Of a DNA stretch of 64,000 nucleotides, positions 24,346 to 36,957 are shown in pieces (the first letter of the stretch is position 1; the number at the start of each line of letters is the position of its first letter). The notes beneath the pieces were generated by a model, which saw only the letters and a program-made list of their open reading frames with translations, had not been told where the DNA came from and did not search any database. Made by a program: the position numbers and the translations under genes. The DNA comes from Thunnus maccoyii (Eukaryota; Chordata; Actinopteri; Scombriformes; Scombridae), in NCBI RefSeq assembly GCF_910596095.1, contig NC_056539.1, positions 18,963,001 through 19,027,000 on the forward strand, given 5' to 3'.

Positions 24346-25770
24346 ACTGTATTTTGTCCCAGCCTTCTGTGTAATTGATTTCCCTAGGAAGATTTTCTTA
24401 TGTACAAAACATGCTGTGATTTCTAAATGGTTAATCCAATATTGATGACACTGCTCGTTGTGTAGGCATGTGTCAGCATCTTTCAGGCCCAACTGCTTCA
24501 TTGCAGCTGCCAGGAGTGCTGCTGTATCTTTCTTGACCAACTCCTTATAGGGGTGGCAGGCTTTATGTGGTCCAGCCTTGTCATTACTGCATTTAATCTT
24601 GTTCATGTTGGATCACAGTGCCCCATGGTACCGAGCTTGTCCTTCTTTGAAGAATATCCCATGGTAGATCTGAAGAATCACATAGTACACAATTAGATAA
24701 CTGTAACGAGTGTTACAGACAGCAACATGGTAAACAACTAAAATTTCAAAAGCCAGGATGCAGCATGCATAGAACAGTTAGCAATTTACTTCTTCAATTC
24801 AACTTGTTGAACTCGCTGAACTTGAACCTGAACTTTTTTTTTAAAAAACAAAAAATCATTATTATTATTACATTTTCAGGGGCATTTTGCCCTTTGCCTC
24901 CCTACAACTCACTTTGTACAAGTTTCTGACAGCATGCCAGTCAAGAAACATGAATATCAGGTCTTCCAGTCTATCTTTCTTACTGGCACCATCTGCAAGG
25001 CCCACTAGACATTCCAACTATTTCCGCAAGTAAGCCTGTCGCCTCTAACTGAAATTGGAGTAAATCCATCTGGGGAATTTGGCATATACATATACCAAGC
25101 AAATTGTGAAATGCAACAGTTGAATAATGAACAGATTACTTTCACATTACATTGATAATATGGTTGCCGATGTTTAACAACTTACTCTTTCTGTATGTGC
25201 TGCAGAATGTGAACAAGATCTCCTGTAACATTCTCATTCTTTAAAAGCAGTCCCATTGGATGCTGATATCAGAGAAAGAGAGGGAGGGGAGATGAGGAGT
25301 GAGGAGAGAGAAACATATGAGATCAAATACTTTTTTTTATTTGGGCTTTGTAAAAATTTGATGAGGATATGTAGCCTATTTCCACTTACTGAGGTGGATG
25401 GCTTCAACATGTGATCTGAATACTGATGTTGTATGTGATGAACTACCTCTGAGGAGAAGGGCTCGAATGCTGCCAGATGTTTGGTTATAATCCTGCTGGC
25501 AAGAACTATGAAGTCCCTACGCCTTAGTGTCTGGGTCTCAACATCAGCCAGAGAGTTTGAAAGGTCATAGTCCTTGAGATTGTTGACTGGCTTTTTGTCA
25601 CTGAGATGATGCGATGGGATTCTGTCCTCCACTACAACATGGTGGGTCCAGTGAATGGCTTTATTGCAGTTTCTAGTTGTTTGATGGTGTACATGTACGA
25701 AGAAACTCAGATTGTCAAATATGACAGAATAAGAGGGTGGTATGGTGGGTTGGAGGTAGGAGTTGGGAGA

Positions 25771-25871
25771 GTTGCCATTGCTGTGTTGCCCTCTTTATAG
25801 ACAGCATTTGGTGGAGTGGAATAGATATCGGGAAGGTTGATGTTGCTGTGTTGCCCTCTTCACAGACAGCA
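25771..25871 (+). repeat. Two-copy tandem repeat, period 65
   Basis: The 36-base segment at 25771-25806, which contains TGCTGTGTTGCCCTCTT and ends ACAGCA, recurs at 25836-25871 with few changes. It lies between coding-like blocks of the decayed minus-strand gene. Confidence 0.75.
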
Positions 25872-26579
25872 GGTGGTTAAGTAGGGTGTGGAGGAGACAA
25901 TGGGAGGGTTGGTGTTATGTCATCCTCATACAATGTGATTTCTGGCAAACCTACACCCAGGTCTGACACCTCGGAGTCCAACAACTGGCACTGAAAAATG
26001 GCATCTGGAGTAGTCGGGTTTCATATGCTCTCCTGTGCTGTGGCTCATGTTTTTATGTCAACCTTTAGCTATTGTAGCTCTTCTCCACAGAGCTTTGCCA
26101 TTCTATGTTGTTTGAGGACGGCATTGGCATGTGTGGTGGTGATCCCCATCCTGTTCAGACGTCCAAAGACTGCCTTCTTGGCACAACTGTATTGCAGTAC
26201 ACTGTTGACATAGTATGCAATGGTTGAAAGATAGATTTCCCTCCCTCAAAGGGCAATTGCAGCGGCAGCAAAGGCATGGTTGGGTTGCATTCCAGATATC
26301 ATGCAGATCACAGGGAACTTGAATGGCGCCATCCACTCCATATCCTCCCAAAGGTTGTGTAAAGAGAAATTCTTCAGTTCTTCTGGCAAACTCTTCCACA
26401 GCATGAAACCTTCACTTCAATGGCAGAGATGTCAGAGTCACATCTATGCCTCTCTGTGTTTGTCTTACTGGGGTACTTGATGGACACCTAAAAGGAAGGA
26501 ATAAAATAAAGACAGATTTTTCAATATGATTATATGGTCACAGTTATTTTACAATGACAGTAACATAATAGCCTATAAT

Positions 26580-26707
26580 CAGGGTCGTAGTGGGGGGTGA
26601 ACCCAAGTAAGAGTTTACTCATCTATTTTCAGATCAACTGTATCAATCAATGAGGGGGAAACAATGTGGGTAAACTACCCACCCTTGTATTTACCACTAC
26701 ACCCCTG
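26580..26707. mobile_element. hAT-type MITE with 8-bp target duplication
   Basis: The 128-bp element begins CAGGGTCGTAGTGG and ends with the reverse complement of CAGGGGTGTAGTGG. It is flanked on both sides by the identical 8-mer CCTATAAT (26572-26579 and 26708-26715). Inverted ends starting CAG with an 8-bp duplication are the signature of hAT transposition. The element has no coding capacity and must have been moved by a transposase encoded elsewhere. The perfect duplication suggests it is not very old. Confidence 0.85.
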
Positions 26708-26715
26708 CCTATAAT

Positions 26716-27270
26716 ATGAATAATAATATATATATATATTTATATAATAATAAATTAATTCATATAATTAGATTACCAGTAATGCATTAACAAAAATTTA
26801 ACAGAGCGAATGGAAGCAGAGCAGAAAACAAGGAGGCTTCGTACTAAAATATGAGCAAATATACTTAAAACAGAGGGAATAAAGGCCTCACTCTAATATA
26901 AGCCTGCTTCCAATAAAGGCCTGTTGCCGTCTTCAGTTGAGATAAATAAAGGCCTCGGCCACTATTTGAGGAAATACAGTATGCAGCCACCTCGACCACC
27001 AAGAAACCGAGAATAATGCTGTGTTCACATGGATTCAGTTAGACAATTTGGCAGTAACGGCACTTTTAGGATGACACAGGGAAGAGAAAAGACAACAGGA
27101 CAAAGGAAAGGCAGCTAACATTAGTTCAATAATATAACATTACAAACTTTCCATATATTTCCATATATTTTTCCATATATTTCCTGGAATTCTGCACAGT
27201 TCTGTTAGTCAGCTGCCTTATGTCAGCTTTTTGACAAAATCTCAGTAAGATTTTTATATTTTATAAACCT
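26716..27270. other. AT-rich patch and AAAGGCCT repeat fragment
   Basis: A TATATA-rich patch (26725-26765) is followed by a fragment at about 26879-26985. That fragment contains three ATAAAGGCCT motifs and ends GAGGAAATACAGTA, which resembles a teleost dispersed repeat. No gene was seen. Confidence 0.45.
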
Positions 27271-27289
27271 ATGGTGACCAGAGTTGTGC

Positions 27290-28180
27290 TGGTGGTGTTG
27301 CCCTAGTTGAAACTCTTGCCATCTCCATTGATGCTGTTCCCAACAGCTATAGGCAGGAAGATCAGCTTAGAGGATTGCCAGTTATTCCCCATCTAACCGA
27401 GGCAGAGTTGATAAATAAAGAGCTGACCAATCTATAAAGCATGTCCTTTCTCAGATTGAGCATGGAAAGAAACCACCTCCCAACTTGAGGAGCAAACTAC
27501 TTGATCTCCCCCTCCTGCTGAGAGAGATAAATAACCTTGAGTTCCTCAACAACATCTTTTACAGATGTCAAGTAGGATTTCAAATATCCCACCAGTAGTG
27601 TACCACTTTGTATTGCCAGCCAATCTTTGTAACACAGTTCTGACCAGCCTGCACAACTATATGAGTCACATGGGGGTTGACTGTACATTGGATCTCATAA
27701 GGACCAGATTCTACTGGCCAAAAATGACTTTGGATGTTGAGAGGAAAGTGAAAAACTGTTCAGGTGTGTGGCAGGTGTGTACCTTGCTTGAGAGAGCTGC
27801 ACAAGACCTCCTGAGCTAGTCTGTATAGATTTCCTCTCTCCTGAACCCAAAAATAGGGGGACCAAAGACATTCTTGTGATCACATTTTACCAAATTTGCA
27901 ATTGCCATCCCAACACCCAATCAAAGGCACGCACAGTTGCAAAATGCTTGTGGGATCCCAGAAAATCTGCATAGCAATCAGGTACAAGATTTTGAATCCC
28001 AATAAAGGAGCTCTGTGAGGTGGCTGGCATACACAAAGTGAAAACAACCCCATACCATCCCAGGGGCAACCCTGTTTGAGCGATTTAATTGCACTCTAAT
28101 GGACATGATAGGTACTCTTCAGAACCAAGAGAAGTCTCGCTGGCGTGATTTTGTGAAATCCCCTCGTTGAAATCATCCCA
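27290..28180 (+). pseudogene. Ty3/gypsy retrotransposon remnant (integrase region)
   Basis: The sequence carries broken pieces of a gypsy-type polyprotein in the expected order. First is a linker-like piece (about 27430-27560). Next is the integrase zinc-binding region (27600-27800) with spaced histidines and the family hallmark RFYWPKM. Short integrase-core-like and C-terminal pieces follow in other frames (about 27884-27930 and 28065-28160). Several stops and frameshifts separate the pieces and the cysteine pair of the zinc-binding region is disrupted. It cannot encode a working protein. No protease or reverse transcriptase region was seen upstream. Confidence 0.75.
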
Positions 28181-28429
28181 GTCTACTGGTATGTGAGTGA
28201 ACCTCCAAATGCTCAGGTTTCCAGATTTTCAACAGTCCATGAGAGTCCAGTGCAGCCTGATCCAAGTATGTCTACAGTGCAGGATACACAACATACTGAA
28301 CCTCCAGATTCCTTTCGCTGTGCCAATATTAGCAACTCTGTTTCAAACTCTGTGTTGGCTGAAAGCGTACATATCGGCTGGAATTTAACTGTGCTGATCT
28401 GTTGGGAGATGCAGTGACTTGAACTGTTC

Positions 28430-29480
28430 AGTGGTGAATAAGAAGATGTCTGTCAGCTGTTAATAAAAATGTAACCTGTTGAAAAACAAGGAGCAGAAAA
28501 GTCCGCTAGCAGTTAGGCTAATTTATACAACCTAAAATGCCATAGATTTATGCTAACAATTTTAGCATGTGGTATGTGGAGGAAAACCACAATTCTTTTG
28601 TCTGTGAACCATGTGAGTTTCATGAATGATAAATGTTACTGCTGTTAAGCCATGGATTGTGCAGATTTTTGGTATAATTTTAAAGCACATTCTACTTCAC
28701 AGCTTATTTTAATTTGTGCAATCTGTGTTTTCCTTGAAGCCTCAGTGGTTCACAGTGTATATGATGTGCCTAATGTAATAAGGATTTGATGGGTGTAATT
28801 CTAAACCTTCAAGTCAAGGTTATTTTTGGTTGCCAAGTATTTTAAGTAATGTTACACTGAATTTGAGATTTGGAAAATATATTTGTTGTACAGCAGAGCC
28901 AATTGAAAATATGATTTGAATTATAGGTTGTATTAATACCTGGTGATATTTCACGTCAGAAGTTATATATAACCTATACTGAAAAGTGTGTGAATGTAAC
29001 TGTATGGGTGTGTGACCTTTCTATAGGTCAGTTTTTGGTAAATGGAGGGCTTGGTGACAAGTCCGATGCCAAGGAGAGCATCCACTGAAGAATAGAGATT
29101 CCAGTTAACTAGATGGCAAGCCAGTCTACAGTTCCTGAAAGAGGAACTGCACAAACTGTTGCCTTCTGAAGATGGATTTCCTTTCTTACTTCCTTGTGTG
29201 GTAGGACAGACATAAACTCTGACACAAATTTGGGCCCCAATGATCAATCTACTAACTGAACTTAATGACTGAACTCGGTCAAAAAGTGTCTTTGTTTTGT
29301 TTTTGTGCAAACTTTATTATTTTAGTTTGTTATTTTGGTTAAACTGTGTTGAGGCCAGATGGAAAATGTCTGAAATGCTGTTGTTGTTTATCAATACACC
29401 TGTTCATGCAAACATACTGGTGTCGAAACCTCCTTACTGCTTTTCAAAATCTCAGGCTCCTGTCGTCCTAGTCTTTCTGA
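28430..29480 (+). other. No gene; may include a gypsy LTR relic
   Basis: The sequence downstream of the integrase remnant is AT-rich and non-coding. It ends near 29440 with CTGGTGTCGAAACC, which could be the edge of a degraded long terminal repeat. No matching upstream copy of the LTR is present in the window, so this is weak. Confidence 0.25.
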
Positions 29481-29700
29481 CATTGGTCCATATTTACCTC
29501 ATTGATAAGTATTGAAGCGTAATCGGGGTTACAAGAGCATAAGAAGTGGGGGAAATTTCTGAGTGCTTAAATCCCTTCACATCCACCCAGGAATCAGGGA
29601 ATCCAACTCACATTCTGCCCATACAAACCCAGCCCCTGTGACACTCCTGGAATGCTGAGGCTTTTTTTTCTTCTTCACCAATTTAGGTAATTACCGCAGC

Positions 29701-29731
29701 GGTCACGGTGCTCAGAACAGAGACCGTGACC
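29701..29731 (+). other. Inverted repeat GGTCACGGT / ACCGTGACC
   Basis: Perfect 9-base arms (29701-29709 and 29723-29731) are separated by 13 bases, within a locally GC-rich block (29560-29950). It may be a stem-loop or a pair of nuclear-receptor-like GGTCA half sites. Confidence 0.6.
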
Positions 29732-30189
29732 CTGGGCGGTGCACAGTGACAGCTCGTGTAGCTCAGGCAGTGCTCTGCTTTGTGCTGCCGAAACCAGACC
29801 TGCCGACAAATTCATCACTGACTTCTCTGCAACGGTCCATGGTTATTATGCCTGCCGACTGGTGTATTGTGTCACATCGGGGATACCCAACATTCCCATG
29901 GAGTGTGTTGGAATGTTTGTTTGTGTGCATCGTATAATGATGACACATCATCCATTGTGTGTCATGTGAAATATTCTGGCCAGCTATTCATTTGTAGTTT
30001 CTTATTTGGTTTTTGCTTCAATTAAAGGGAGACATGTTTTAGTGAAATTTGGAGCAATTTGTCTATTTGGACAGAATTTTCATTTGGGTTGTTGGTCAAT
30101 ACTGATGTTTATCACAGAATATATGACAAGGTAAGTTCCTTACAGATATAACAGGAATCCTCCCAAGCTGTTTCAGACTCTATCAGGGC

Positions 30190-30453
30190 TAGGGATAGGT
30201 ATCGAGAACCAGTACTAAATTGGTACTGGTTCCTGACTGGTCAATACTGAAATACTGATAAGCTCCTGGACAAATGGTGCTGCTATCGGTATTTATGTAA
30301 TGTTAATTCATTCTAACATAGCTGGCGTAGTCGGCAGTAATGAACCAAATTATGGAGAGTAGTATCAATAAGAGTAGTGATAAGTATCGGTATTGATAAG
30401 CAGTATCAGTATCAATATTGGTATTGATAAAATCCTAATGATATCCATCCCTA
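30190..30453. mobile_element. hAT-type MITE with 8-bp target duplication
   Basis: This 264-bp element begins TAGGGATAGGTATCGAGAACC (first 20 bases) and ends with GATATCCATCCCTA, the imperfect reverse complement. It is flanked by identical 8-mers ATCAGGGC at 30182-30189 and 30454-30461. The interior is rich in GGTATC/GATAC motifs. The inverted ends and 8-bp duplication place it with hAT elements. It encodes no protein. Confidence 0.88.
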
Positions 30454-30461
30454 ATCAGGGC

Positions 30462-33400
30462 TGCTTCGATCATTTTAGACCTGTTCCATAATGTATATGC
30501 TAAAATCTGGACAACAAATCAAACAAAAGTAGAACATTTTTGAAATGAAGCTGGTGCTTCCAGGTTTGATAAAGACCTGCTGCAGCCAAGGTGTCCTCAA
30601 CTGTAAGGATGATGTTTAGGCAGGAAAAACTCACAATATAATTTAGTGTGATAAATAATTGTCTTCTAGTCTTATATTGTATTTTCATTTGAGATTCAAG
30701 AAAAGGTTATCTAGGAAATTTCTCTGTTTATGCATAATGCAACCCTATTTCTAAATCTGTAAAGATTTGAAAACCCCTGTAATCTAAATTTGGCTTCTCA
30801 CATGATTTCATGCCAATTATTTCTTGTGTACAAAGTCTCCCAAAGGCGCAAGCAAACCTTAATAACCAAGATATAGTAGTAAACTCTCTGTGGTTGAACA
30901 TATTCTGTTCTTGTTTTTGCCTCCAGGTATGAACAGCCATAGCAGTTAGAGCTATCTTTAACATCTTTGCTGTGTCATCAAGTGCTAAATAAGCAAGGCT
31001 GCTTTTTGTTTGTATTTTTGCAGACAGCTTGTGTCTTGTTTTTTTTACGCAGTGAGAGTAGGTTGTATTTGGCTCAAATGAAATAATCAAATTTGACAAT
31101 TTGCTGTTTGCAACAAGAATATTAGAGAGTCAGTGAATTTAGTGGATAACTGGGACATGGGCATTAATACTGAAAGGCTAAATGAATTTACCATTTATAG
31201 AGCAGAAAGTGGATGAACATTTATGCATTCTCTCTCTCATGTATGTGTAGGTCACCACAACCATTTTTATCAGGCTCCTAGTAGACTAGACTACATTCTT
31301 CTGGCAGTGCTGAGAGAAGCAAGTTAGACTTCAACCCAGATACAGGCGGTGGCACACGGCGGGGGTGTACAGTGTCAGAGGTTTCAGTGTAGTCTGATAT
31401 CACCCTTACATCAAGTGGTACTGACGTAAACCTTATATTAGCCCTTACAACAGCCACCCATAATAATCTTCAAAGGCACCGGTGGTGGTATGTCTGAAGT
31501 CCATCACACACGCATGCTCCCGACCCCGTGGCGGGTCCCACAACCCTCCGTCTGTGTGGGGTTCAGGTTGCACCGTGTCCAGTAAAGATCCTGTTTCACT
31601 GCAGGTGTTCCATCAAAGTGCTGGCTGGTGCACTTCTGGACTCACACTCTGGCACCGTTAAATGCCTGACTGGCTGCAAAGACCCAGCCAGTCATTAGAC
31701 TGCACGCGTGTGCCGGGGCACGACGATGGGTCTCCGCTGCAACACATCTGAGCCTTGTGGCCAGAGGTGTCATCCAGGGGATTCACTCAGACTCCTCAAG
31801 GGCCCTCCTCCCTCCTCCTTCCTCCTCTCCTCCTCTTCCTTTTTGTTCCCCAGTGCTTGTAATTGAAAATGTATTTATTGCAGGGCCAGAGGCTGGACTG
31901 GGGAGAGGGAGTCGCTGCAGCTTATGAAGATGCGGCTGAGGTGAGGGCCGCAGGGTTTGGCTCCTCTTCAGCACCACCAACTCACTCACACAGTCAATTT
32001 TTTTTCTTTTTCTTTTTTGGCTGCTCTCTTTGTTTACTGCGCCCTCACATACTTCTCCTTTCTAACTCCTCTCTGTTTGCTCATCTTTTCTTTCAGTGTC
32101 TTGCCTTTCATTTCTGTCTCTTTTATCCTTTGTCTCTCTTTATCATTCTTGATTGAGCGTGTATAAGGTCCATTTCAAATGCAAATGGTGCCGCTCAGAT
32201 TGATACAAGTTATGTGCTGCCAATAGCAATTTGTTCAAAGGAAAGCTTTGTCCATTTTACATCCATAGTTTTTGTCATTATTGTCGAGAGTCTCTGAAGT
32301 TTGTCCTTAATGAAGCTCATAAACACATAAAAAATTAAAAGTGAAATCAAATTTATGTGTTTGCATCCTTTACATAATGGGCTGTAAAATTTGCTTTGTA
32401 GGAAAATTTGTTTCATTTCAAGTAGCTTTGTTTGGATTATTTTCAAAGCGTTTTGTGTTGTACATTTTCACAGCAAACGCCACGAAAACCAGTGACATAA
32501 CTTCAAATGATACCTAGGTTTATTTAAGAAAATTCAAATACTTCTTTACCTCTTGATGTTGGATGGCTTCATTCTAAGAAACCTTTGTTCAATAAACAAT
32601 CTGTATGAACTCAACAGGAGTCGGGAAAAACAGATGAAATTGAGGGACTTTTTTGTCTTATATTCCTTAACTTTTATTTAACTTATATCAATAATTTCTT
32701 ATTTTTTTCTACTTACACTTAGGGGAGATTTCCCTGAAAAAATGTACTTTTGGAGGAAATATTTTTTGACCAACCTTGAAAACAATTACTGGCTAAAACA
32801 GGCTGCTAGTTGCAATATTTTGACACTTAATAGAGAATACTTTGTCCCTGGTGTCCTCTGTGTAACTACACAATGATCTCTAGTAGCCCAAGCACTCCAG
32901 TCTTCTGCTCCCCATTAGACTGGAGCAGTGCGAGATGAAAATGGCCTTTCCCTCAGCAGACCTCTTGAGGGGCCCTCATAAAGCGTGATTATCTTTTACG
33001 AGTTCCCCTTTCATTCCCAGGTCTGGCTCGTTGAGAAGAGCAGTGCAGCCACTGGGCCTCCCTGCTTTATCAGACCTTTGGATGGGGAGGAAGGGGGGGA
33101 GTGAGAGGTGAGGAGAGGTGAATGAGGTGCTGGGAACTTTCTCCCCCAAATCCTCACTGTGTTTTTGCAGGCGCTTGGTAGAAAGATGTAATCTCAAACA
33201 TATGTCATATGGGTTTTGGTTCAGAATGCATTGCACTTGTAGATTATGCCCACAGTAGTGATTTCCTCCTGAATTAGATTTTTGCCAGGATGGTAAAGTC
33301 TCTCAAACATAATTGGACAGTAGCACTCCTTATAACAGGGTAGCCACCTGTTTTCAATGGTAGGGTACACTGTGATTCATAGGTGTTTTGTGTTTTATGT

Positions 33401-36281
33401 TTATGGCTTTTGATTAGGAAAGAGTAGAGTTACAGATATTTCACATGGAAAAATATACTCTTGTCCAAGAGTTTGAAAATATATCCTCTTGGATTTGTAC
33501 CTCTGTGTACTTGTGTGGCAGGCACCAAAAAAGGACCACAGGGTATCTTTAGTATGTCCTATTACCTCTCCTTCCCTACATATGTCTCTGCTTTGAACCA
33601 ATCTATCTCTAAACCAGTGAAAATCATCAGCAGCTTTGCTTAAGGCAGCGCCAAAATGTGGCTCCTCTTTAACAAAAATGTAGGAACATCTGAAGGGAAG
33701 GTTGCAAAATGTGTCCCTTTTGTGGAGAGGCTCTAGGAGGGCGGATGGTGCGGGATGGCGTGAGCATGCCTTGAAATCACCCACAAAGGGATTCAAGGCA
33801 CAACAGTAGCCTTTGGCTGGGGATGGTTATCACTTGCATCCGCTGCCACTGCCTCCAAGACACGCTGGCTGAAACGCCAGCACTCCTGGAATCTGTCAAA
33901 CTGTCAGCTGCAACAGGAAAATAAATAGGAGGGTGAAGAGATGGAGTAAAAGTAAAGAACCTTGAAAGCACAATGGCTAACTGAAAAAAAAAAAAAATCA
34001 CCCCTGCAAATGTCTGATTGGTGGCTGGCCTAGGGTACGCATTTTGGCAGGCAGCAGCATGACAATAGTGTTTCTGAAATAAGATGGAGAGCCTGAGCTA
34101 CGATGAAATGGTGGCTGCTAGCATTGTCTTCATAGCAATTCTTTGACTTCCCTATGACGAATCCCAGTAACACAGACACTTGGCAGACCAAAGTGGGCTG
34201 TTTTGCGCTATAGAGGGCCCCTGCACATGAGAAGCCAAAGAGAACCTTTAAAAACGAAGCAAGATGTAATGCAGCTTTTTTATGCTCATTCTGGGCCTGT
34301 GATAGCTGCAGTGGCATGGATTTGTATCCCAGCTACACTGAAAGGGCTGCTGAATTGGATGGAGCTTTAAAGTGAAGCAAGAAAGCTCTGGAAAATCGGC
34401 CCTCAAAGGCACATTTCAACTGGAAAGCGTTTCTTTTAAGCTGTCACTCCCCGGTAGTTGACAATCCTATTATGGCACCAACTTATTGTAATTAAGAGGG
34501 AAAAGAGATATATGGGCAAAAACACATTCATCAGACCATCTAAGATACAAAGAACTTTGTTGTTTTTCGGTGTTTGGGGGCAAACGAAGTGCTGAACAGC
34601 CAGATCACCTTATTTGCATTGACATGTGAGTGATGTAAATGGTATCCAGAAGCCAATTTTTCTTTCTCTGTCTCTCTCTGTCCCTCCATCCCTTCACTTG
34701 TGGGCACCACTTTAAAGAGACGTAATGGAAAATAGGTTTTATGGCTTTTATTCTCTCCCATTTTTAGAGGTCAGAGAAATGGAGCCTTCAAAAGAAAATC
34801 CTGAGGAGGTAACGATCCTTCACCTCATCAACCCTCCTGCTAAAGTCTAAATACATTTTGCACTGAAACTGTGCCCAAAGCCCAGTATAAAGCAGCTAGG
34901 AAGGGATTGTGAGCGGCAAGTCCATATGCTGCTATTTATTTGCCTGATAATAAGAGGATTGTGTCTCTTTCTTCTTCATTTTCTCCACAATGGGCAGCTT
35001 TTCAAGCAGGAACAGATGATAGTGGGAGTCCTTGAGAGTGACATTGGCTGCCACTGTAGTAATGGAGAGATGTCCTAAAATTTAGGACCGATGACAGTGA
35101 TACAAAGCCCCCTATGCATTGTGGGGTAAAGAATGTGCACATGATGATATTGTACAACATAACATCTTAATCTTAAGTGACTGTCCTCTCTAGGAGCAAT
35201 GAGGCCTGACCTTTGAACTTTGTTTTCCTGTCATGCTCCCACACAACGATGATTGGGACCGTAACGCTTAAATAAACATGGATTTTATTAAGCAAAACTT
35301 TAAACCTGAGAATTGTTTTGCACTTTATTTAACATGTCAGAGTATATGGCTGGTAAGGTCAGGGGTAATAGTCTTGTAGGCTCTTCATGATTTTTAGCAT
35401 ATATATCTTAACATCTGATACTCCCCTATATGTCTTTGATCTCCATTCTCTGCTCCCTCTCATGGACCTGTCTTGTGTTACAAATGAAGGCGCTGAGGGG
35501 GTCAGAATATCAAGGGCCAGACTGCTGACATACAAATACATAGAGATACTCCTTTAGTGTTTCTCCACACCTCCAGCAGCTGTGTTTCAGGGCCATCACT
35601 CATCCTCCAAGAGTCTGTCTATAGAGACTCAGCAGCTGTGTCACAAATCCCCTCACCGTCATAATTGTTCAGTGGAGAATTGTCCATATTATCTTCATTT
35701 AAAGGTTTTCACATATATTTTAATCACTTTTTGTTAAATTAAGGCAATGGCAAACATGGGCTTGTTGGATCTTGTGATTATTCTGCTTTTGAATGTATTA
35801 AATAATGAAAATAGACAAAAAATTATTGGCAATTACAGTATGTGACTGAATTATAAATTACATCTATGGGGCAGATATTGCTTAATCCTTTCTTCATAGA
35901 GCAACACTATCTCATAGGAATAATTTTGTTACTTTAGTTACTTCCATTATTCCGTATTATGTTCAGTGGGAACATTTTTTCCAGTAATGGAGACATTTTT
36001 TGGAGACAGGGTTGCATAGAGCCACAAAGTGCAAAACAGGGCAATAAATGTACAAACATAAATCTAATTTTATAAGTGAAGCAAACAAGGTGGGGTCAAT
36101 TTGCTACCAGAAGTTCCTGTTTAAAATTACATGCATGTATGGTAAGCAAACAATCCAGTCTAACTGTACCTTAAGTCTTAAGCGTATAAATACAACCAGC
36201 TGTTCTGATAATAATGATGAATTACAATATGGTTGCTAAAGAGTGTGTTAAGCCATACAACCTTTTTTACAATTCGCACAT
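30462..36281. other. Gene-free stretch with complex blocks
   Basis: No exon can be supported. GC-balanced, complex blocks that could be regulatory elements lie at about 31310-31950, 32860-33240, 33480-34520 and 34870-35060. The rest is AT-rich. A run of 13 A occurs near 33985. No RNA gene was recognised. Confidence 0.4.
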
Positions 36282-36289
36282 ACTCACAT

Positions 36290-36957
36290 CTACCATGTCT
36301 CCTAGAAATTATGTTAATGTGCAACTAAATTGTTTTCCCAATTACATTGCTTTGGCAAATGTAATCACTACCTGGATTATATTCACAGGTAACCTTTTTT
36401 GAATGAATGAAGCACTACATTCATATATCACTCTGAAGTCAAAGGGAGGAGGTAGGGGTGGGTGGAGGGCATACAAGATGCCACAGTCCTGGGTTTGCAG
36501 CCTGAGTCCTGTGTGTGGTTAGGTTTAGGCAACGAAAGCACTTTGGGTATGGTTAGTGCAAGATTGTGGTGTGCCTTAAATGTTATGCTTCAAATCACTG
36601 TGGATTTTTTCTGTATTAAACCAAGACCAATCTTTCCCTAACCTTAACCAAGTGCTGCCTGTGCCTAAATATAACCATAAAAAGTCTAATATTGCTGTAG
36701 TTTCTACTAGTGGATATTGTACGCAAGATCAGATACTTTGGGGGGGGGGGGGGGGGGGGGGGGGCAACAAGGTACTACCTTTTCTCTGAACATTTCACTC
36801 ATGCATTCATAATCAACATTTTTGCAATTTGCCAAATATGTTAATTAACAACATTTTCTCATTATGTTGAGAGAAAATGTAATTCTGCCAGCATTACATT
36901 TCTAGCAAAACATATTTGCCATTGCAATTCAGTTGCACATTCTAGGAGACAGGCTTG
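36290..36957. mobile_element. Non-autonomous DNA transposon with inverted ends
   Basis: The left end contains TGTCTCCTAGAA (from 36296), and the right end carries its reverse complement (TTCTAGGAGACA, ending at 36951). After the outer six bases of each end, the 7-mer CTCACAT occurs on both sides (36283-36289 and 36958-36964) as a candidate target duplication. The interior includes GTTAGGTTTAGGCAACGAAA, a string I know from fish dispersed repeats, and a 25-base G run. It has no coding capacity. Confidence 0.65.
36740..36764 (+). repeat. Poly-G run of 25
   Basis: Twenty-five consecutive G lie within the interior of the DNA transposon. The run could form a G-quadruplex and is a likely site of sequencing or assembly error. 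Confidence 0.9.

Larger units (their letters stand above)
23806..26480 (-). pseudogene. Decayed DUF6589-type transposon-like gene
   Basis: Reading the minus strand from 26480 down, I find separated coding-like blocks in order: about 26420-26070, 25720-25390, 24995-24905, 24620-24350 and 24230-23810. Together they resemble the multi-exon DUF6589 proteins that occur in many copies in fish and are thought to derive from transposons. Recognisable pieces include IHWTHHVVVEDRIPSHH, LEDLIFMFLDWHAVRNLY (followed by a GT donor) and a C-terminal CxxxxC...H...H finger-like segment (FQCRAAGCEKVY). The copy is broken: an in-frame TGA lies at 26248-26246, frames do not join cleanly, and a 65-bp tandem duplication sits between blocks. 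The family name is from memory; the blocks are read directly. Confidence 0.6.

Noticed and set aside
27565..27819. Gypsy integrase piece as a domesticated gene
   Set aside because: The frame ends quickly, the zinc-binding cysteine pair is disrupted and later pieces lie in other frames. This is decay, not domestication.
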